This document shows positions 52,636 through 63,239 of a stretch of DNA of 64,000 nt, in pieces. The DNA comes from Prevotella sp. (GTDB lineage: Bacteria; Bacteroidota; Bacteroidia; Bacteroidales; Bacteroidaceae). The position numbers and the translations under genes are program-made. The stretch lies in assembly GCA_017623155.1 (NCBI GenBank), contig JAGAPR010000001.1:186001-250000 (forward strand). The letters are read 5' to 3'. The notes beneath the pieces are model-generated. The model was given only the letters and a program-made list of their open reading frames with translations, was not told where the DNA came from and did not search any database. Positions within the stretch are counted from its first letter, which is position 1. Every line of letters begins with the position of its first letter.

Positions 52636-55600
52636 TTATTGTTTATCAGTCAGCCGCTTACCTTTCTTGTTGCCGACGGTTGTTGCTTTCTTTTTTTTCT
52701 TCTTTATGCCGAAGAGGTCTTTGATGTTGCTGAAATCTTTTTTCATTGTGAGTCCGATGCCTTGTGTGTTGAGACTCGACTTGGTGAAGTATCTGTCGTT
52801 GGTCTTGTTATATACGTTTACAGACAGGTTCCCGTTGGGGTAGAGCAGGTAGCGGATATCGAAATCGCCGATGAAGCTGGTATTTGCTGTGTTCGCGTTG
52901 TCGCGATAACCGAATTGTCCGTTGATGAGCAGACGGTTGTTGAGCAGTCGTCCGCTCAGGAGTCCCTCGTATTCGGCGTTGTCCCATCCGTCGTTACCGG
53001 TGGAGATGTTTGCTCCGAAATTCCAGTTCTTGCTGTTTATTACCGTGTTGAGAACACTGTTTATCTGACTTGATATTGTTCCGGACAGCAAACTCTGCAT
53101 GGCCAACGAGGTGTTGCTTTTCTGATTTTCGTTTTGTGAGCCGGCATTATTGTTCTCTTTGGGGTAGAATCGTCCTACACCGAGAAGATACAACACCTGC
53201 TGGCTCATCTCGTCCTCGCTGTTTATCACGCTTCTCACCATTTGTTTCTCGTCGGCACTGACGGTGGGCAGGTCGAGGTCGAAGTTTATTTGAGGCTTGC
53301 CCGGCGTGCCGTTGATGTTCATGAGGCAGTTCACCCGTATGGTATTGCTCGAGAAGCTGTTTCCTATGTTAAGGTCGGATAGCGACACTCCGTTAACGGT
53401 GTGTATGGCTTGGAGATTGAGAGCGGCATTGAAAGGGTCGCCGCCGAATTGTATTGTTCCGCCATTGTTGAAGACAAAACTTTTCTTTATGATATCCTGT
53501 ATCGTTATGCCGTATGTTCCGCTTGTAACGCGATATGTGCCGAACATGTTGAAAGCACCTTTATTATAATATGTGGCTCGGAGCACTCCTTGCCCGTTGA
53601 GTGTGATATAATCATTGGTTCTGCCATCCATGAGCAGTTTTATTGTAGCGTCGGGGGTGCAGTTTATAAGGAAGTTAATGTGCATGTCGGAGCTTAACAT
53701 CCTGCTGTTTTTGTTGTGTGGATGTTGTCCGGTTGCGGTGCTGTCGCTGCCGGAGGCTTTGTTGTTCCAATGGATGAACTCTTGATTGACAATGGCGTCG
53801 GGATTGGATACGTTATATACGAATTGTGAGTTCTTCTGTGGGGTGATATTTACGTTTATCAGTGTCTCTCCGCTTCGCCCGTGTATGCCGACTTCTCCCG
53901 TTCCGAATACTGTTCCGTAGAATGTGTCATCGCCAAATTCGTGTATGTCGTATGCCAATAGATTGTCGGCCTTTACTGAAAGATCGTACGACAGGCGTGT
54001 CAGATGCTTGTGATGTATGGCTCCTGACAATTCTCCTCTGTTGCCGTATTTGTCGAAAATAGGTATGCCGTGCAATTCAATTTCATCGGGAATGAGCGTC
54101 ACGGTGTCTTCTCTGAGATAGTATTTACAGTTTAACGGACTTACGGTGGCGTCTCCGTTGATAATGAGCCGGCCGGTAAGATTTATGTTGTTTAGGGGGC
54201 CGAAGAGTCTTACAGCGCCTTTTGCCTCTCCGTTGATGTCGCTGATAAAACTGCTTGTAAACGATTTCATGAACTCTATGCGGGTGCCGAGAGCCTGTAT
54301 GCCAAGGTCTATATAATTTCTTTCGGGCGACACATATCCGTTTATAAGCGTGCTTTGGGTCGGTCCGTCATTTGCGATGGCGTTGATGTCAATCTGTTTT
54401 TCCTCTTTGTTCCAATTCACGTCGGCGTTTAATGTGCCCATTCTGCCGTGCTCAAATAAAAAGTTGCTCACCGTGATTTTCGCGTTTGCAGATATGTCTC
54501 CCAATGCGGATGACACATAAGCGTGTCCCGTAGCCCGCCCGTTGAAGTCTACGGAATGGAAGTTTATCATGTCGAGAATGTACTCAATGTCAATGTCGTT
54601 AAGTTCAACTTTGACTGAGTCTGCTGCCGAACGAGATGCTGTACCGTTGACGATGATGTGTTGTTTGTTGTTTTCTATTGCAAAATGGTCAATCTTTATC
54701 CTGTTGTTTCTGTATGTTATATTTGACGACGGGATTGTCCATATTGTATCGTTGATATTGGCGTGCGACGGCTTTACGGCGATATTTGCGGCCGGTTTGT
54801 TCTCTTCGTCAAGCACAAACATGGTTACTGTGTTTATCGTTCCGCTTTGTTTCCTTTTCGCGTTGTTGCTCCATGTAAGTGAAGTGGCCAGTTTGTCATC
54901 AGCGGCATCGGCCGTTAATTTCAGGTTTAGCATGTCACCGTTATCCATAATCTTGGATATTCTGATATCACTGCATAAGGAATTATCGGGAGAAGAGATG
55001 GATACAGACGCATTCTTATATCCTTTCCCATTGTAAATGAAATGTGGAATATGACAGTTTGCGAATATGGCGTGTGTAACATCATTGACATTACCATCCA
55101 AATTCATGGGAGCCATGAGTTTGAACGGCACATTGAAGAGCCTTTCCATCCATTCCGTGTTTTTGACATTGGCTCTTATTTGGAAGTTGTTGTTTGTTCT
55201 TTTATTTGTTTCTTTCAGTCCGGGGATAGACGGCATCTTGTCTTTTATGAAATACCGGAAGCTGTCTCCCAATGTCTTATAATCGAATTTACCTATAATT
55301 TCAATAAATCCGAAATCACTGTTAACGGCGAGAGTACGGTTGTTTTCATCGAATTCGGATTGCAGGCAGATGCTGTCTATCGCGTATTTGTAATCGGATG
55401 CGGACATGGTGAAGTCTTTAATGTCTATTTTCCCGATGGCATTGTTCAGGCTTGTACCGCTTAATCTCGCATTGATATCGGCGGAAAAAGAAGCCGCCCC
55501 CCATTTGTTTGTCAGTCTTACGGCTTGCGGAGAAAGATTTTTCACAGACGCTTTGAAATCGACATGCGGTGTTTTTGAAATATTGTCGGCATTGCCTTCA

Positions 55601-57090
55601 ATGTTTAATGCCATGTTTGGGTCGTTGACATTGAACGTACCTTGTATGCTGTTGCCGGCATATTGCCCGTCAAAAGAGATGCTGTTGTATTTGTATCCCT
55701 TATAACTGAACTCGGAAACAGAACCTTTTATGCCAATGAAATCCGGCTTGTTATTATTTATTTTTCCGTTGAATGTGATGTCGGATGAAAAAAGTCCCAA
55801 GTCCTCGCTGCTTAAAATTTGTTTCAGATTGATGGCATTTGCTGTGACTTCTCCTTTAAAAAAAAGGTCGTTTTCCAAATTGGCGGAAAAATCCAAGTCA
55901 CCGGCTTCGGTCTCAATACGGCATTTGGCTGTCGCGTTTTGCGTGTTTTGTGAGTTTATGTATCCTGATATGCTGATGTCGCCGAACTTGTTGATGATAT
56001 CGTTTACGGCCTTGTCGGGTTTCGGCAAAGAACTTAATAATGATTGCAAAATATCTTGCGAGCAGTGTATTTTGTCGATATCGGCATGCCATGAAAGGCC
56101 TTTCTCCTCTTTCCTTATAAATCCTTTGACTGTAATTCCAAGGCCATTATCCTCAGAAAAGGCATTGAACTTAGATATGTTAAGCCCGTAACCCTTTCCG
56201 GAGAAAGAGGATGTGAGGTTTATTTTGTGGTCGAATTGCTTTAAGACCGGCATGAAACAAGCTAAATCTGGCAACGAAATGACAGACTTGTTTATCTCTC
56301 CGGCGATGTGTAGAGAGGACGGAACAATCTTATTTCCATCAAATTTATATTGTGCTTTGACGCTGTCCGCGACGAGTTCCGTATCCGGCAATTTGAGATT
56401 AAAGTCTTTTAAAAGGCATGAATTCCTGTTGCCAATCATTTTAAGTGACAGCTTTTTGAGCTTGAAACCCGATTGCTCGTTAAAAGCCAACTTCTTTATT
56501 GCGATGTTAATGGAGTCGTCTTTCAGTGCTTTCAGTGAAATATTGGCACTGATATCTTTAATATCAAGGTGGTATGGATTGATTTTCTTGTTTGTATACG
56601 GCTTGTCGTATCGGTCGTATTTTATGTTGCCGCGTTGCATAATAAAGGTATTTACCTTTAAATCCAAAGGCTTGCGCGATGTAGTGTCGGTTGAAGCGAA
56701 AGCGTCCAATACGAATTGGAAATTAGGTTCGGCCTTTCCTAACTCTTGATATAGTGAGAATTGCGAACTGAATACTTGGGCGGATGAAATGAAAATCTTT
56801 CCTTCCGTTAATGGTATAACTTCTATTCTTGCGCTGATTCTTGCGGCTTTGAGCATCTCTTTGCCGTTTTTGTCGTATATCAGGATATCGTCAATGATAA
56901 ATCTGTTTAGGAAGCCCAAATCAACACGGCCGATACTTACTTCCGTATCGAGCTTGTCTGATATGACAGATGCTACTTGTGAGCCGATACTTCTTTGGAT
57001 ATAAGGGATATGGAGCAATATAATGACAAGCAGATACAGGCTGATGACAGCCCATACAGAGATGCTTATTATATGTTTTAATACTTTCAA
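52636..57090 (-). CDS. tamB: TamB/DUF490 intermembrane transport protein
   Basis: A 1484-aa AsmA/TamB-type protein bridging inner and outer membranes. A single N-terminal helix (about 8-28, SISVWAVISLYLLVIILL) is followed by IPYIQRSIGSQVASVISDKL, the typical start, then about 1000 residues of repetitive beta-strand forming a taco-like groove. The C-terminal DUF490 domain (about 1080-1440) has GTYRVTSGTYGITIQDIIKK, FNNGGTIQFGGDPFNAALNL and NRLLINGQFGYRDN. The end is Lys-rich. It aids outer-membrane protein assembly or phospholipid export. The usual partner TamA/BamA-like gene is not adjacent. It is divergent from nqrA, with a TAATTTTG box at 57180-57173. Confidence 0.92.
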   Translation of the reverse strand: MKVLKHIISISVWAVISLYLLVIILLHIPYIQRSIGSQVASVISDKLDTEVSIGRVDLGFLNRFIIDDILIYDKNGKEMLKAARISARIEVIPLTEGKIFISSAQVFSSQFSLYQELGKAEPNFQFVLDAFASTDTTSRKPLDLKVNTFIMQRGNIKYDRYDKPYTNKKINPYHLDIKDISANISLKALKDDSINIAIKKLAFNEQSGFKLKKLSLKMIGNRNSCLLKDFNLKLPDTELVADSVKAQYKFDGNKIVPSSLHIAGEINKSVISLPDLACFMPVLKQFDHKINLTSSFSGKGYGLNISKFNAFSEDNGLGITVKGFIRKEEKGLSWHADIDKIHCSQDILQSLLSSLPKPDKAVNDIINKFGDISISGYINSQNTQNATAKCRIETEAGDLDFSANLENDLFFKGEVTANAINLKQILSSEDLGLFSSDITFNGKINNNKPDFIGIKGSVSEFSYKGYKYNSISFDGQYAGNSIQGTFNVNDPNMALNIEGNADNISKTPHVDFKASVKNLSPQAVRLTNKWGAASFSADINARLSGTSLNNAIGKIDIKDFTMSASDYKYAIDSICLQSEFDENNRTLAVNSDFGFIEIIGKFDYKTLGDSFRYFIKDKMPSIPGLKETNKRTNNNFQIRANVKNTEWMERLFNVPFKLMAPMNLDGNVNDVTHAIFANCHIPHFIYNGKGYKNASVSISSPDNSLCSDIRISKIMDNGDMLNLKLTADAADDKLATSLTWSNNAKRKQSGTINTVTMFVLDEENKPAANIAVKPSHANINDTIWTIPSSNITYRNNRIKIDHFAIENNKQHIIVNGTASRSAADSVKVELNDIDIEYILDMINFHSVDFNGRATGHAYVSSALGDISANAKITVSNFLFEHGRMGTLNADVNWNKEEKQIDINAIANDGPTQSTLINGYVSPERNYIDLGIQALGTRIEFMKSFTSSFISDINGEAKGAVRLFGPLNNINLTGRLIINGDATVSPLNCKYYLREDTVTLIPDEIELHGIPIFDKYGNRGELSGAIHHKHLTRLSYDLSVKADNLLAYDIHEFGDDTFYGTVFGTGEVGIHGRSGETLINVNITPQKNSQFVYNVSNPDAIVNQEFIHWNNKASGSDSTATGQHPHNKNSRMLSSDMHINFLINCTPDATIKLLMDGRTNDYITLNGQGVLRATYYNKGAFNMFGTYRVTSGTYGITIQDIIKKSFVFNNGGTIQFGGDPFNAALNLQAIHTVNGVSLSDLNIGNSFSSNTIRVNCLMNINGTPGKPQINFDLDLPTVSADEKQMVRSVINSEDEMSQQVLYLLGVGRFYPKENNNAGSQNENQKSNTSLAMQSLLSGTISSQINSVLNTVINSKNWNFGANISTGNDGWDNAEYEGLLSGRLLNNRLLINGQFGYRDNANTANTSFIGDFDIRYLLYPNGNLSVNVYNKTNDRYFTKSSLNTQGIGLTMKKDFSNIKDLFGIKKKKKKATTVGNKKGKRLTDKQ

Positions 57091-57245
57091 ACTAATGAAA
57101 ATATATTATGTTTATACTTGTAAAATCGTAAATTTGAGATTACAATTTATTAAAAAATTATATCTTTCGGTGCAAAATTACACTAAAAACTTGTCTTCTT
57201 GGAATATTAATAGTTTTTTCTTTTATTCAAAATGCTTTTTTTATA

Positions 57246-57253
57246 TAATTTTG
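57246..57253 (+). promoter_or_regulatory. Possible -7 box of the nqr operon
   Basis: TAATTTTG, 26 bases before the nqrA ATG. No clear TTG lies 19-21 bases upstream, so this is a partial match. Confidence 0.55.
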
Positions 57254-57278
57254 CGACAAAATCATTTGAGAACAGAAT

Positions 57279-58628
57279 ATGACAAATGTAATTAAGTTGC
57301 GCAAAGGCTTGAACATCAATCTTGCCGGTAAAGCGGATAAAAAGAAAATCCGATTAAACTCAAACGGTAAGTATATGTTGCAGCCTGACAGCTTTACGGG
57401 CGTAATTCCCAAAGTAACAGTAAAGCAAGGTGACAGAGTAAAGGCCGGAACACCTTTGTTTATAGACAAGAATTATCCCTCTGTGAAGTTCGCATCACCG
57501 GTCAGTGGAATTGTCAAAGACGTCATTCGCGGAGACAGACGCAAGGTCCTTGGTGTTCAAGTCATGGCCGACGCGAATTTGGAATATATTGATTTCGGAA
57601 AGAAAAACGTAAGCGATTTAAGCGCAGAAGAAGTTAAAGACACATTACTTGACGCCGGACTGTTCGGTTATATAAACATGTTGCCTTATGCTGTATCCGC
57701 CAATCCGGACACAAAGCCTAAGGCAATATTTGTATCTGCGCTGAGGGATATGCCTTTGGCGGCTGATTTTGAGTTTGAATTGCAAGGGCAGGAGGATGAT
57801 TTTCAAACCGGCTTGACTGCTCTTTCAAAAATGGCAAAAACTTATTTGGGTATAGGAAAAGGGCAAACGGCCGATGCTTTGACGAAAGCAAAGGATGTGG
57901 AGGTTACGGTTTTTGACGGCCCTTGTCCGGCGGGTAATGTCGGAGTACAAGTCAATCACATAAGTCCCGTCAACAAGGGTGAGGTCGTTTGGACGGTAGA
58001 ACCTACGGCCGTGCTGTTCTTCGGCCGGCTTTTCCGTACCGGGCATGTCGATCTTCATCGCACGGTAGCCTTTGCCGGAAGTGAGGTCGAGAAGCCTGCT
58101 TATGTCGATATGCTCGTAGGCGAGGAATTGTCTACATTGCTCAGTAACAGCATTAAGACCGAAAGAAAAGTCAGGATAATAGACGGTAATGTCCTTACTG
58201 GCAGACAGACAACGAAAAACGGTTTCCTTGGTGCTCATACCTCAGAGATAACCGTAATTCCTGAGGGCGATGATGTCGATGAGTTTGCCGGCTGGATAAT
58301 GCCGAGATTAAACCAATATTCCGTTAACAGAAGTTACTTCTCGTGGCTGTTTCGCGGTAAGAAGTACGCGTTGGATGCCCGTGTGAAAGGCGGCGAGCGT
58401 CATATCATCATGAGCGGAGAGTATGATCGTGTCTTTCCGATGGATATATATGCCGAGTATCTTGTAAAAGCCATAATAGCCGGTGACATAGATAAGATGG
58501 AGCAGTTGGGCATATACGAAGTCTCTCCCGAAGATTTTGCATTGGCGGAATTTGTGGACAGTTCTAAATTGGAATTGCAGCGGATAGTCCGTGCGGGCTT
58601 GGACATGTTGCGTAAAGAGAATGAATAA
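57279..58628 (+). CDS. nqrA: Na+-translocating NADH:quinone reductase subunit A
   Basis: A 449-aa cytoplasmic, membrane-associated subunit of the six-subunit Na+-pump that oxidises NADH and reduces quinone. It begins VIKLRKGLNINLAGKA. A barrel-sandwich segment with FTGVIPKVTVKQGDRVKAG and SPVSGIVKDVIRGDRRKVL resembles lipoyl/RnfC-like domains. It has no cofactor of its own and no membrane helix. It is the first of six genes in the canonical order A-F; nqrB follows after 12 bases. Confidence 0.96.
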   Translation: MTNVIKLRKGLNINLAGKADKKKIRLNSNGKYMLQPDSFTGVIPKVTVKQGDRVKAGTPLFIDKNYPSVKFASPVSGIVKDVIRGDRRKVLGVQVMADANLEYIDFGKKNVSDLSAEEVKDTLLDAGLFGYINMLPYAVSANPDTKPKAIFVSALRDMPLAADFEFELQGQEDDFQTGLTALSKMAKTYLGIGKGQTADALTKAKDVEVTVFDGPCPAGNVGVQVNHISPVNKGEVVWTVEPTAVLFFGRLFRTGHVDLHRTVAFAGSEVEKPAYVDMLVGEELSTLLSNSIKTERKVRIIDGNVLTGRQTTKNGFLGAHTSEITVIPEGDDVDEFAGWIMPRLNQYSVNRSYFSWLFRGKKYALDARVKGGERHIIMSGEYDRVFPMDIYAEYLVKAIIAGDIDKMEQLGIYEVSPEDFALAEFVDSSKLELQRIVRAGLDMLRKENE

Positions 58629-58640
58629 AGAATAACGATT

Positions 58641-59804
58641 ATGAGAATATTAAGAGATTATCTTAATAAGATAAGACCGAATTTTGAAAAAGGCGGGAAG
58701 TTGCATGCTTTCAAAAGTATATATGACGGCATGGATACATTCCTGTATGTACCGAATGCCACTTCAAAGAGTGGCACTAACATCCATGACTCCATTGATT
58801 CCAAGCGTATAATGAGTATGGTTGTGATAGCGCTTATACCGGCAATGTTATTCGGCATGTATAATATCGGCTATCAGAATTATAAGGCGGCCGATACGTT
58901 GGATACCGCGTCTTTTGTCGATTTGTTCTTGTTCGGTTTTTTTGCCGTATTACCAAAGATAATAGTAAGCTATGTCGTAGGACTTGGAATAGAGTTCGCA
59001 TGGGCGCAGTGGAAAGGAGAAGAGATACAGGAAGGATTTCTTGTGTCGGGAATACTGATACCTCTTATCGTTCCGGTAAACTGTCCGTTATGGATACTTG
59101 CCATTGCTGTTGCTTTTGCCGTTGTCTTTGCCAAAGAGATTTTTGGCGGCACCGGCATGAATATATTTAATGTGGCATTGGTTGCCCGTGCTTTTCTTTT
59201 CTTCTCTTATCCCACGGAAATGAGTGGAGATACCGTCTGGGTGGCCAAAGACTCCATATTAGGTCTGGGCAACAGTCTGCCGGATACATTCACGTGTGCC
59301 ACGCCGCTTGGTGCCATAGGCAGTGACAGCGCGGCCGGGTATTCTTTGTCCGACATGATTGTAGGTCTTATTCCGGGCAGTATCGGTGAGACGAGCGTGA
59401 TAGCCATTGCCATCGGAGCCGTCATATTATTGTGGACGGGTATCGCAAGTTGGAAAGTCATTGCCGGTGTTTTTGTGGGTGGCAGTATTACGGCTGCCTT
59501 GTTCGGAATGTCCGGAATGACTCCGTTGCCATGGTATGAGCATCTCGTTCTCGGTGGTTTCGCTTTCGGAGCGGTGTTCATGGCAACCGATCCTGTGACG
59601 GGAGCGCGCACGGAAACCGGCAAATGGATATTCGGATTTATCATCGGTGTGTTGGCAATCATCATCCGTGTGATGAATCCCGGTTATCCGGAAGGCATGA
59701 TGCTGGCAATTCTTTTTGCCAATATGTTTGCCCCGTTGATAGATTACTGTGTCGTGGAGAGAAATATATCAAAGAGAATGAAGCGTTTAAACTCTAAAAA
59801 ATAA
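58641..59804 (+). CDS. nqrB: Na+-translocating NADH:quinone reductase subunit B
   Basis: A 387-aa polytopic inner-membrane subunit with about ten hydrophobic helices. It carries the covalent FMN on Thr221 in CATPLGAI (position 221 of the translation), equivalent to the SGATPL Thr of Vibrio. EEIQEGFLVSGILIPLIVPV and FGGTGMNIFNVALVARAF are typical NqrB/RnfD blocks. It forms the central ion channel and quinone site. Confidence 0.96.
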   Translation: MRILRDYLNKIRPNFEKGGKLHAFKSIYDGMDTFLYVPNATSKSGTNIHDSIDSKRIMSMVVIALIPAMLFGMYNIGYQNYKAADTLDTASFVDLFLFGFFAVLPKIIVSYVVGLGIEFAWAQWKGEEIQEGFLVSGILIPLIVPVNCPLWILAIAVAFAVVFAKEIFGGTGMNIFNVALVARAFLFFSYPTEMSGDTVWVAKDSILGLGNSLPDTFTCATPLGAIGSDSAAGYSLSDMIVGLIPGSIGETSVIAIAIGAVILLWTGIASWKVIAGVFVGGSITAALFGMSGMTPLPWYEHLVLGGFAFGAVFMATDPVTGARTETGKWIFGFIIGVLAIIIRVMNPGYPEGMMLAILFANMFAPLIDYCVVERNISKRMKRLNSKK

Positions 59805-59809
59805 GCACT

Positions 59810-60547
59810 ATGACAGAATTGAAGAAAAAAGGACTGAACAAAGAGTCTAACACATACATTATATTATATAGCACACTCTTGGTGGTCATAGTGGCTTTCC
59901 TGTTGGCATACGTGTCTCAAACTTTAAAACCGATACAGGATGTAAACGTCGCTCTTGACAAGAAAAGGCAAATTCTCGCGGCTCTTAACATCGACAATAT
60001 AAGCAATGAAGAGGTTTCGGCCAAATACAGTCAGATTGTTGTTGCCGACAAGATAATAGATACCGACGGGCGTGTCACCGATGAGGGAGGCCGCGGAGGA
60101 GAGCGTGCCGCTTTCGTATTGAACAGTTCGGATTACAAGGCCGGGCGTCTCGGACTGTTTGTCTGTGACGTGGACGGAGCCACCAAATATGTGCTCCCCG
60201 TGTATGGTATGGGCTTGTGGGGACCTATCTGGGGCTATATCGCCATTGATAGCGACAAGTCTACTGTCTACGGAGCGTATTTCAATCACGAAAGCGAGAC
60301 GGCCGGACTGGGTGCCGAGATAAAGGACAATAAGTCGTGGCGCGATGCGTTCAGAGGCAAAAAGATATTCGCCGATGACGGTCACGGCAGGCGAAGCATA
60401 GCACTTGCGGTGAGAAAACCGGCGGATATAAAGAACAGAGACTCGGAAGTTGACGCCATCACCGGAGCCACTCTTACTTCAAACGGTGTCAGCGACATGT
60501 TCTCCGATTGTCTTGGAAAGTATATTAAGTTTTTAAACGAGAGATAA
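59810..60547 (+). CDS. nqrC: Na+-translocating NADH:quinone reductase subunit C
   Basis: A 245-aa subunit with one N-terminal transmembrane helix (about 16-36, TYIILYSTLLVVIVAFLLAY) and a periplasmic FMN-binding domain. The covalent FMN Thr221 lies in TGATLTSNGVS. GMGLWGPIWGYIAI and HESETAGLGAEI are conserved flavin-site blocks. The upstream gap to nqrB is only five bases. Confidence 0.96.
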   Translation: MTELKKKGLNKESNTYIILYSTLLVVIVAFLLAYVSQTLKPIQDVNVALDKKRQILAALNIDNISNEEVSAKYSQIVVADKIIDTDGRVTDEGGRGGERAAFVLNSSDYKAGRLGLFVCDVDGATKYVLPVYGMGLWGPIWGYIAIDSDKSTVYGAYFNHESETAGLGAEIKDNKSWRDAFRGKKIFADDGHGRRSIALAVRKPADIKNRDSEVDAITGATLTSNGVSDMFSDCLGKYIKFLNER

Positions 60548-60565
60548 AGCGAACAATAGTTAAAT

Positions 60566-61192
60566 ATGAGTAAGTTGTTTTCAAAAGAGAACAGAGACGT
60601 TCTCACAAATCCGTTAAATCCCGACAACCCCGTATTGGTGCAGGTTTTGGGAATATGTTCCGCGCTTGCCGTGACGGCACAGTTGAAGCCTTCCATCGTC
60701 ATGGGGCTTGCCGTGACGGTCATTACCGCTTTTTCCAATGTCATCATATCGATTATTCGCAACACCATTCCGACGCGGGTACGAATTATTGTGCAGCTTG
60801 TTGTCGTGGCAACGCTTGTCACTGTCGTCAGTCAGGTGCTTAAAGCATATTCTTACGACATAAGCGTGCAACTGTCCGTATACGTCGGTCTTATAATAAC
60901 AAACTGTATACTGATGGGGCGTCTCGAAGCCTTTGCCATGTCGAACAGGCCTTGGCCCAGTTTTCTCGACGGTATAGGAAACGGTCTCGGGTATGCGATT
61001 ATTTTGATTGTCGTGGGTGCCTGCCGTGAGTTTTTCGGCCGCGGCAGTCTGGGCGGAATACAGATAATCCCCCAAAGCATGTATGATTTCGGATATATAA
61101 ACAATGGAATGATGACCATGCCGGCCATGGCACTCATTCTTGTGGGTTGTGTGATATGGATACACAGGGCCTATTTTTATAAGGAGAAATAA
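60566..61192 (+). CDS. nqrD: Na+-translocating NADH:quinone reductase subunit D
   Basis: A 208-aa six-helix membrane subunit, paralogous to NqrE and RnfE. The N-terminus [25 protein letters not shown] and central [17 protein letters not shown] are diagnostic; the cysteine in ITNCI is one of the ligands of the iron centre shared with NqrE. The end is polar (YFYKEK). nqrE starts two bases after its stop. Confidence 0.95.
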   Translation: MSKLFSKENRDVLTNPLNPDNPVLVQVLGICSALAVTAQLKPSIVMGLAVTVITAFSNVIISIIRNTIPTRVRIIVQLVVVATLVTVVSQVLKAYSYDISVQLSVYVGLIITNCILMGRLEAFAMSNRPWPSFLDGIGNGLGYAIILIVVGACREFFGRGSLGGIQIIPQSMYDFGYINNGMMTMPAMALILVGCVIWIHRAYFYKEK

Positions 61193-61194
61193 TT

Positions 61195-61821
61195 ATGGAA
61201 CATTTGTTGAGCTTGTTTTTCAGGTCCATATTCGTGGATAACATGATCTTCGCGTTCTTTCTCGGCATGTGCTCGTATCTTGCCGTATCGAAAAACGTGA
61301 AGACCTCGTTGGGACTCGGGTGCGCGGTTACTTTCGTGTTGTTTATCACCGTTCCCGTAAACTATCTGTTGCAGACGCGTGTTCTCGGCCCCGACTGTCT
61401 TTTGCCGGGTGTAGATCTCTCTTATCTCGGCTTTATATTGTATATAGCAGTGATTGCGGGCATTGTGCAGTTGGTGGAAATGATTGTCGAGAGGTTTTCG
61501 CCCTCGCTTTATGCCTCGCTCGGCATCTTCCTTCCGCTGATAGCCGTCAACTGTGCCATAATGGGCGCGTCGCTTTTCATGCAGCAGCGCATAAATCTCG
61601 ACCCAGCGTCGTCACAGTATATAGGCAGCGTGCCCGCTGCCGTCGTTTATGCTGTCGGCAGCGGCATAGGATGGACTGTCGCCATTGTGTCAATGGGCGC
61701 GATACGCGAGAAGATGCAGTATAGCGATGTGCCTAAACCGCTGCAAGGCCTTGGCATCACTTTCATCACCGTGGGGCTTATGGCAATGGCCATGATGTGT
61801 TTTTCCGGTTTAAACATTTAA
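61195..61821 (+). CDS. nqrE: Na+-translocating NADH:quinone reductase subunit E
   Basis: A 208-aa six-helix membrane subunit pseudo-symmetric with NqrD. Blocks [22 protein letters not shown] and [19 protein letters not shown] carry the cysteines (in GMCSY and VNCAI) that help bind the buried iron-sulphur centre between D and E. Length is normal. Confidence 0.95.
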   Translation: MEHLLSLFFRSIFVDNMIFAFFLGMCSYLAVSKNVKTSLGLGCAVTFVLFITVPVNYLLQTRVLGPDCLLPGVDLSYLGFILYIAVIAGIVQLVEMIVERFSPSLYASLGIFLPLIAVNCAIMGASLFMQQRINLDPASSQYIGSVPAAVVYAVGSGIGWTVAIVSMGAIREKMQYSDVPKPLQGLGITFITVGLMAMAMMCFSGLNI

Positions 61822-61837
61822 CAAAAGATAATTTCGT

Positions 61838-63109
61838 ATGATACAATTCATATTGTTGAGCGTCGGTGCGCTTCTTGTCACCACCCTTATCCTTGTAACC
61901 CTGCTTCTTGTGGCAAAGAGATATCTGTCGCCCGGCGGCGAGGTCACAATAACGGTGAATGGCGAAAAGACGATAACCACGGCTCAGGGTGACAGTCTTA
62001 TGTCGGTATTGAACAACAACGGGATATTCCTCTCTTCGGCCTGTGGCGGCAAAGCCTCTTGCGGACAGTGCCGGGTGCAGGTGCTCGAAGGCGGCGGAGA
62101 GATACTCGACTCGGAAAAACCGCATTTCACCCGCAAGGAAATCAAAGACCATTGGCGGCTCGGATGCCAGTGTAAGGTGAAAGGCGACTTGAAGATACGG
62201 GTGCCCGAGAGCGTCATGGGCGTGAAAGAGTGGGAGTGTACCGTGATATCCAACAAGAACGTTTCCAGTTTTATAAAGGAGTTTATCGTGGCCCTTCCTC
62301 CCGGAGAGCACATGGACTTCATTCCCGGCTCGTATGCGCAGATAAAAATACCGGTCTACGACTGCATCGATTACGATAAGGATTTCGACAAGGCCGACAT
62401 CGGCGAGGAGTATCTTCCGGCGTGGAACAACTTTAATATATTCTCACTGAAAGCCCACAACCCGGAAGAAACGGTGCGTGCATACTCCATGGCCAACTAT
62501 CCGGCAGAGGGCGACCGCATAATGCTCACGGTGAGAATTGCCACCACTCCGTTCAAGCCCCGCCCGCAGGTGGGCTTCCAAGACGTGCCCACAGGCATCG
62601 CTTCATCATATATTTTCAGCCGCAAGCCCGGCGACAAGGTGATAATGAGCGGCCCGTATGGCGATTTCCATCCGATATTCGACTCCGAGAAAGAGATGAT
62701 ATGGGTGGGCGGCGGTGCCGGCATGGCTCCGTTGCGCGCGCAGATAATGCACATGACAAAGACACTGCATGTGCGCGACCGGGAGATGCACTACTTCTAT
62801 GGCGCGCGTTCGTTGAGCGAAGTGTTCTATCTCGAAGACTTCCTCGGGCTGGAAAAGGAATATCCCAACTTCCATTTCCACCTCGCTCTCGACCGCCCCG
62901 ACCCCGCGGCAGATGCGGCCGGGGTGAAATACACGGCGGGATTTGTGCATCAGGTGATGTACGATACATATTTGAAAGACCATGAAGCCCCGGAAGACAT
63001 AGAGTATTACATGTGCGGTCCCGGACCGATGTCGAACGCCGTCGTCTGTATGCTCGACTCTCTCGGAGTAGACAGTGAGGCCATCATGTATGATAATTTC
63101 GGCGGATGA
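61838..63109 (+). CDS. nqrF: Na+-translocating NADH:quinone reductase subunit F
   Basis: A 423-aa electron-entry subunit. An N-terminal transmembrane helix (about 5-26) is followed by a ferredoxin-type 2Fe-2S domain with Cys69, Cys75, Cys78 and Cys110. The FAD-binding domain has RAYSMANYPAE, and the NADH-binding domain has GGGAGMAPLRAQI and YYMCGPGPM. It ends YDNFGG as in most NqrF. It closes the operon, and the complete set A-F means the pump should be functional. Confidence 0.97.
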   Translation: MIQFILLSVGALLVTTLILVTLLLVAKRYLSPGGEVTITVNGEKTITTAQGDSLMSVLNNNGIFLSSACGGKASCGQCRVQVLEGGGEILDSEKPHFTRKEIKDHWRLGCQCKVKGDLKIRVPESVMGVKEWECTVISNKNVSSFIKEFIVALPPGEHMDFIPGSYAQIKIPVYDCIDYDKDFDKADIGEEYLPAWNNFNIFSLKAHNPEETVRAYSMANYPAEGDRIMLTVRIATTPFKPRPQVGFQDVPTGIASSYIFSRKPGDKVIMSGPYGDFHPIFDSEKEMIWVGGGAGMAPLRAQIMHMTKTLHVRDREMHYFYGARSLSEVFYLEDFLGLEKEYPNFHFHLALDRPDPAADAAGVKYTAGFVHQVMYDTYLKDHEAPEDIEYYMCGPGPMSNAVVCMLDSLGVDSEAIMYDNFGG

Positions 63110-63157
63110 TTTTTAATATAAAAGTAATCATAACTCACCATTCACCACTCACCATTT

Positions 63158-63190
63158 AAATGTTAATGCGTATTAAACGCATTAACATTT
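63158..63190. terminator. Hairpin after the nqr operon
   Basis: Thirteen-base arms (AAATGTTAATGCG at 63158-63170 with 63178-63190). There is no strong T run after it, so termination may be weak or factor-assisted. A short run of CACCATT/CACCACT 7-mers precedes it. Confidence 0.6.
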
Positions 63191-63239
63191 CTGATATTAT
63201 ATTTACAAAATAAGGCCTCATATTTGCGTTCTTTTCAAA

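Noticed and set aside
63131..63156. CACCATT/CACCACT short tandem repeat
   Set aside because: Only three 7-base units; common low-complexity sequence with no further structure.
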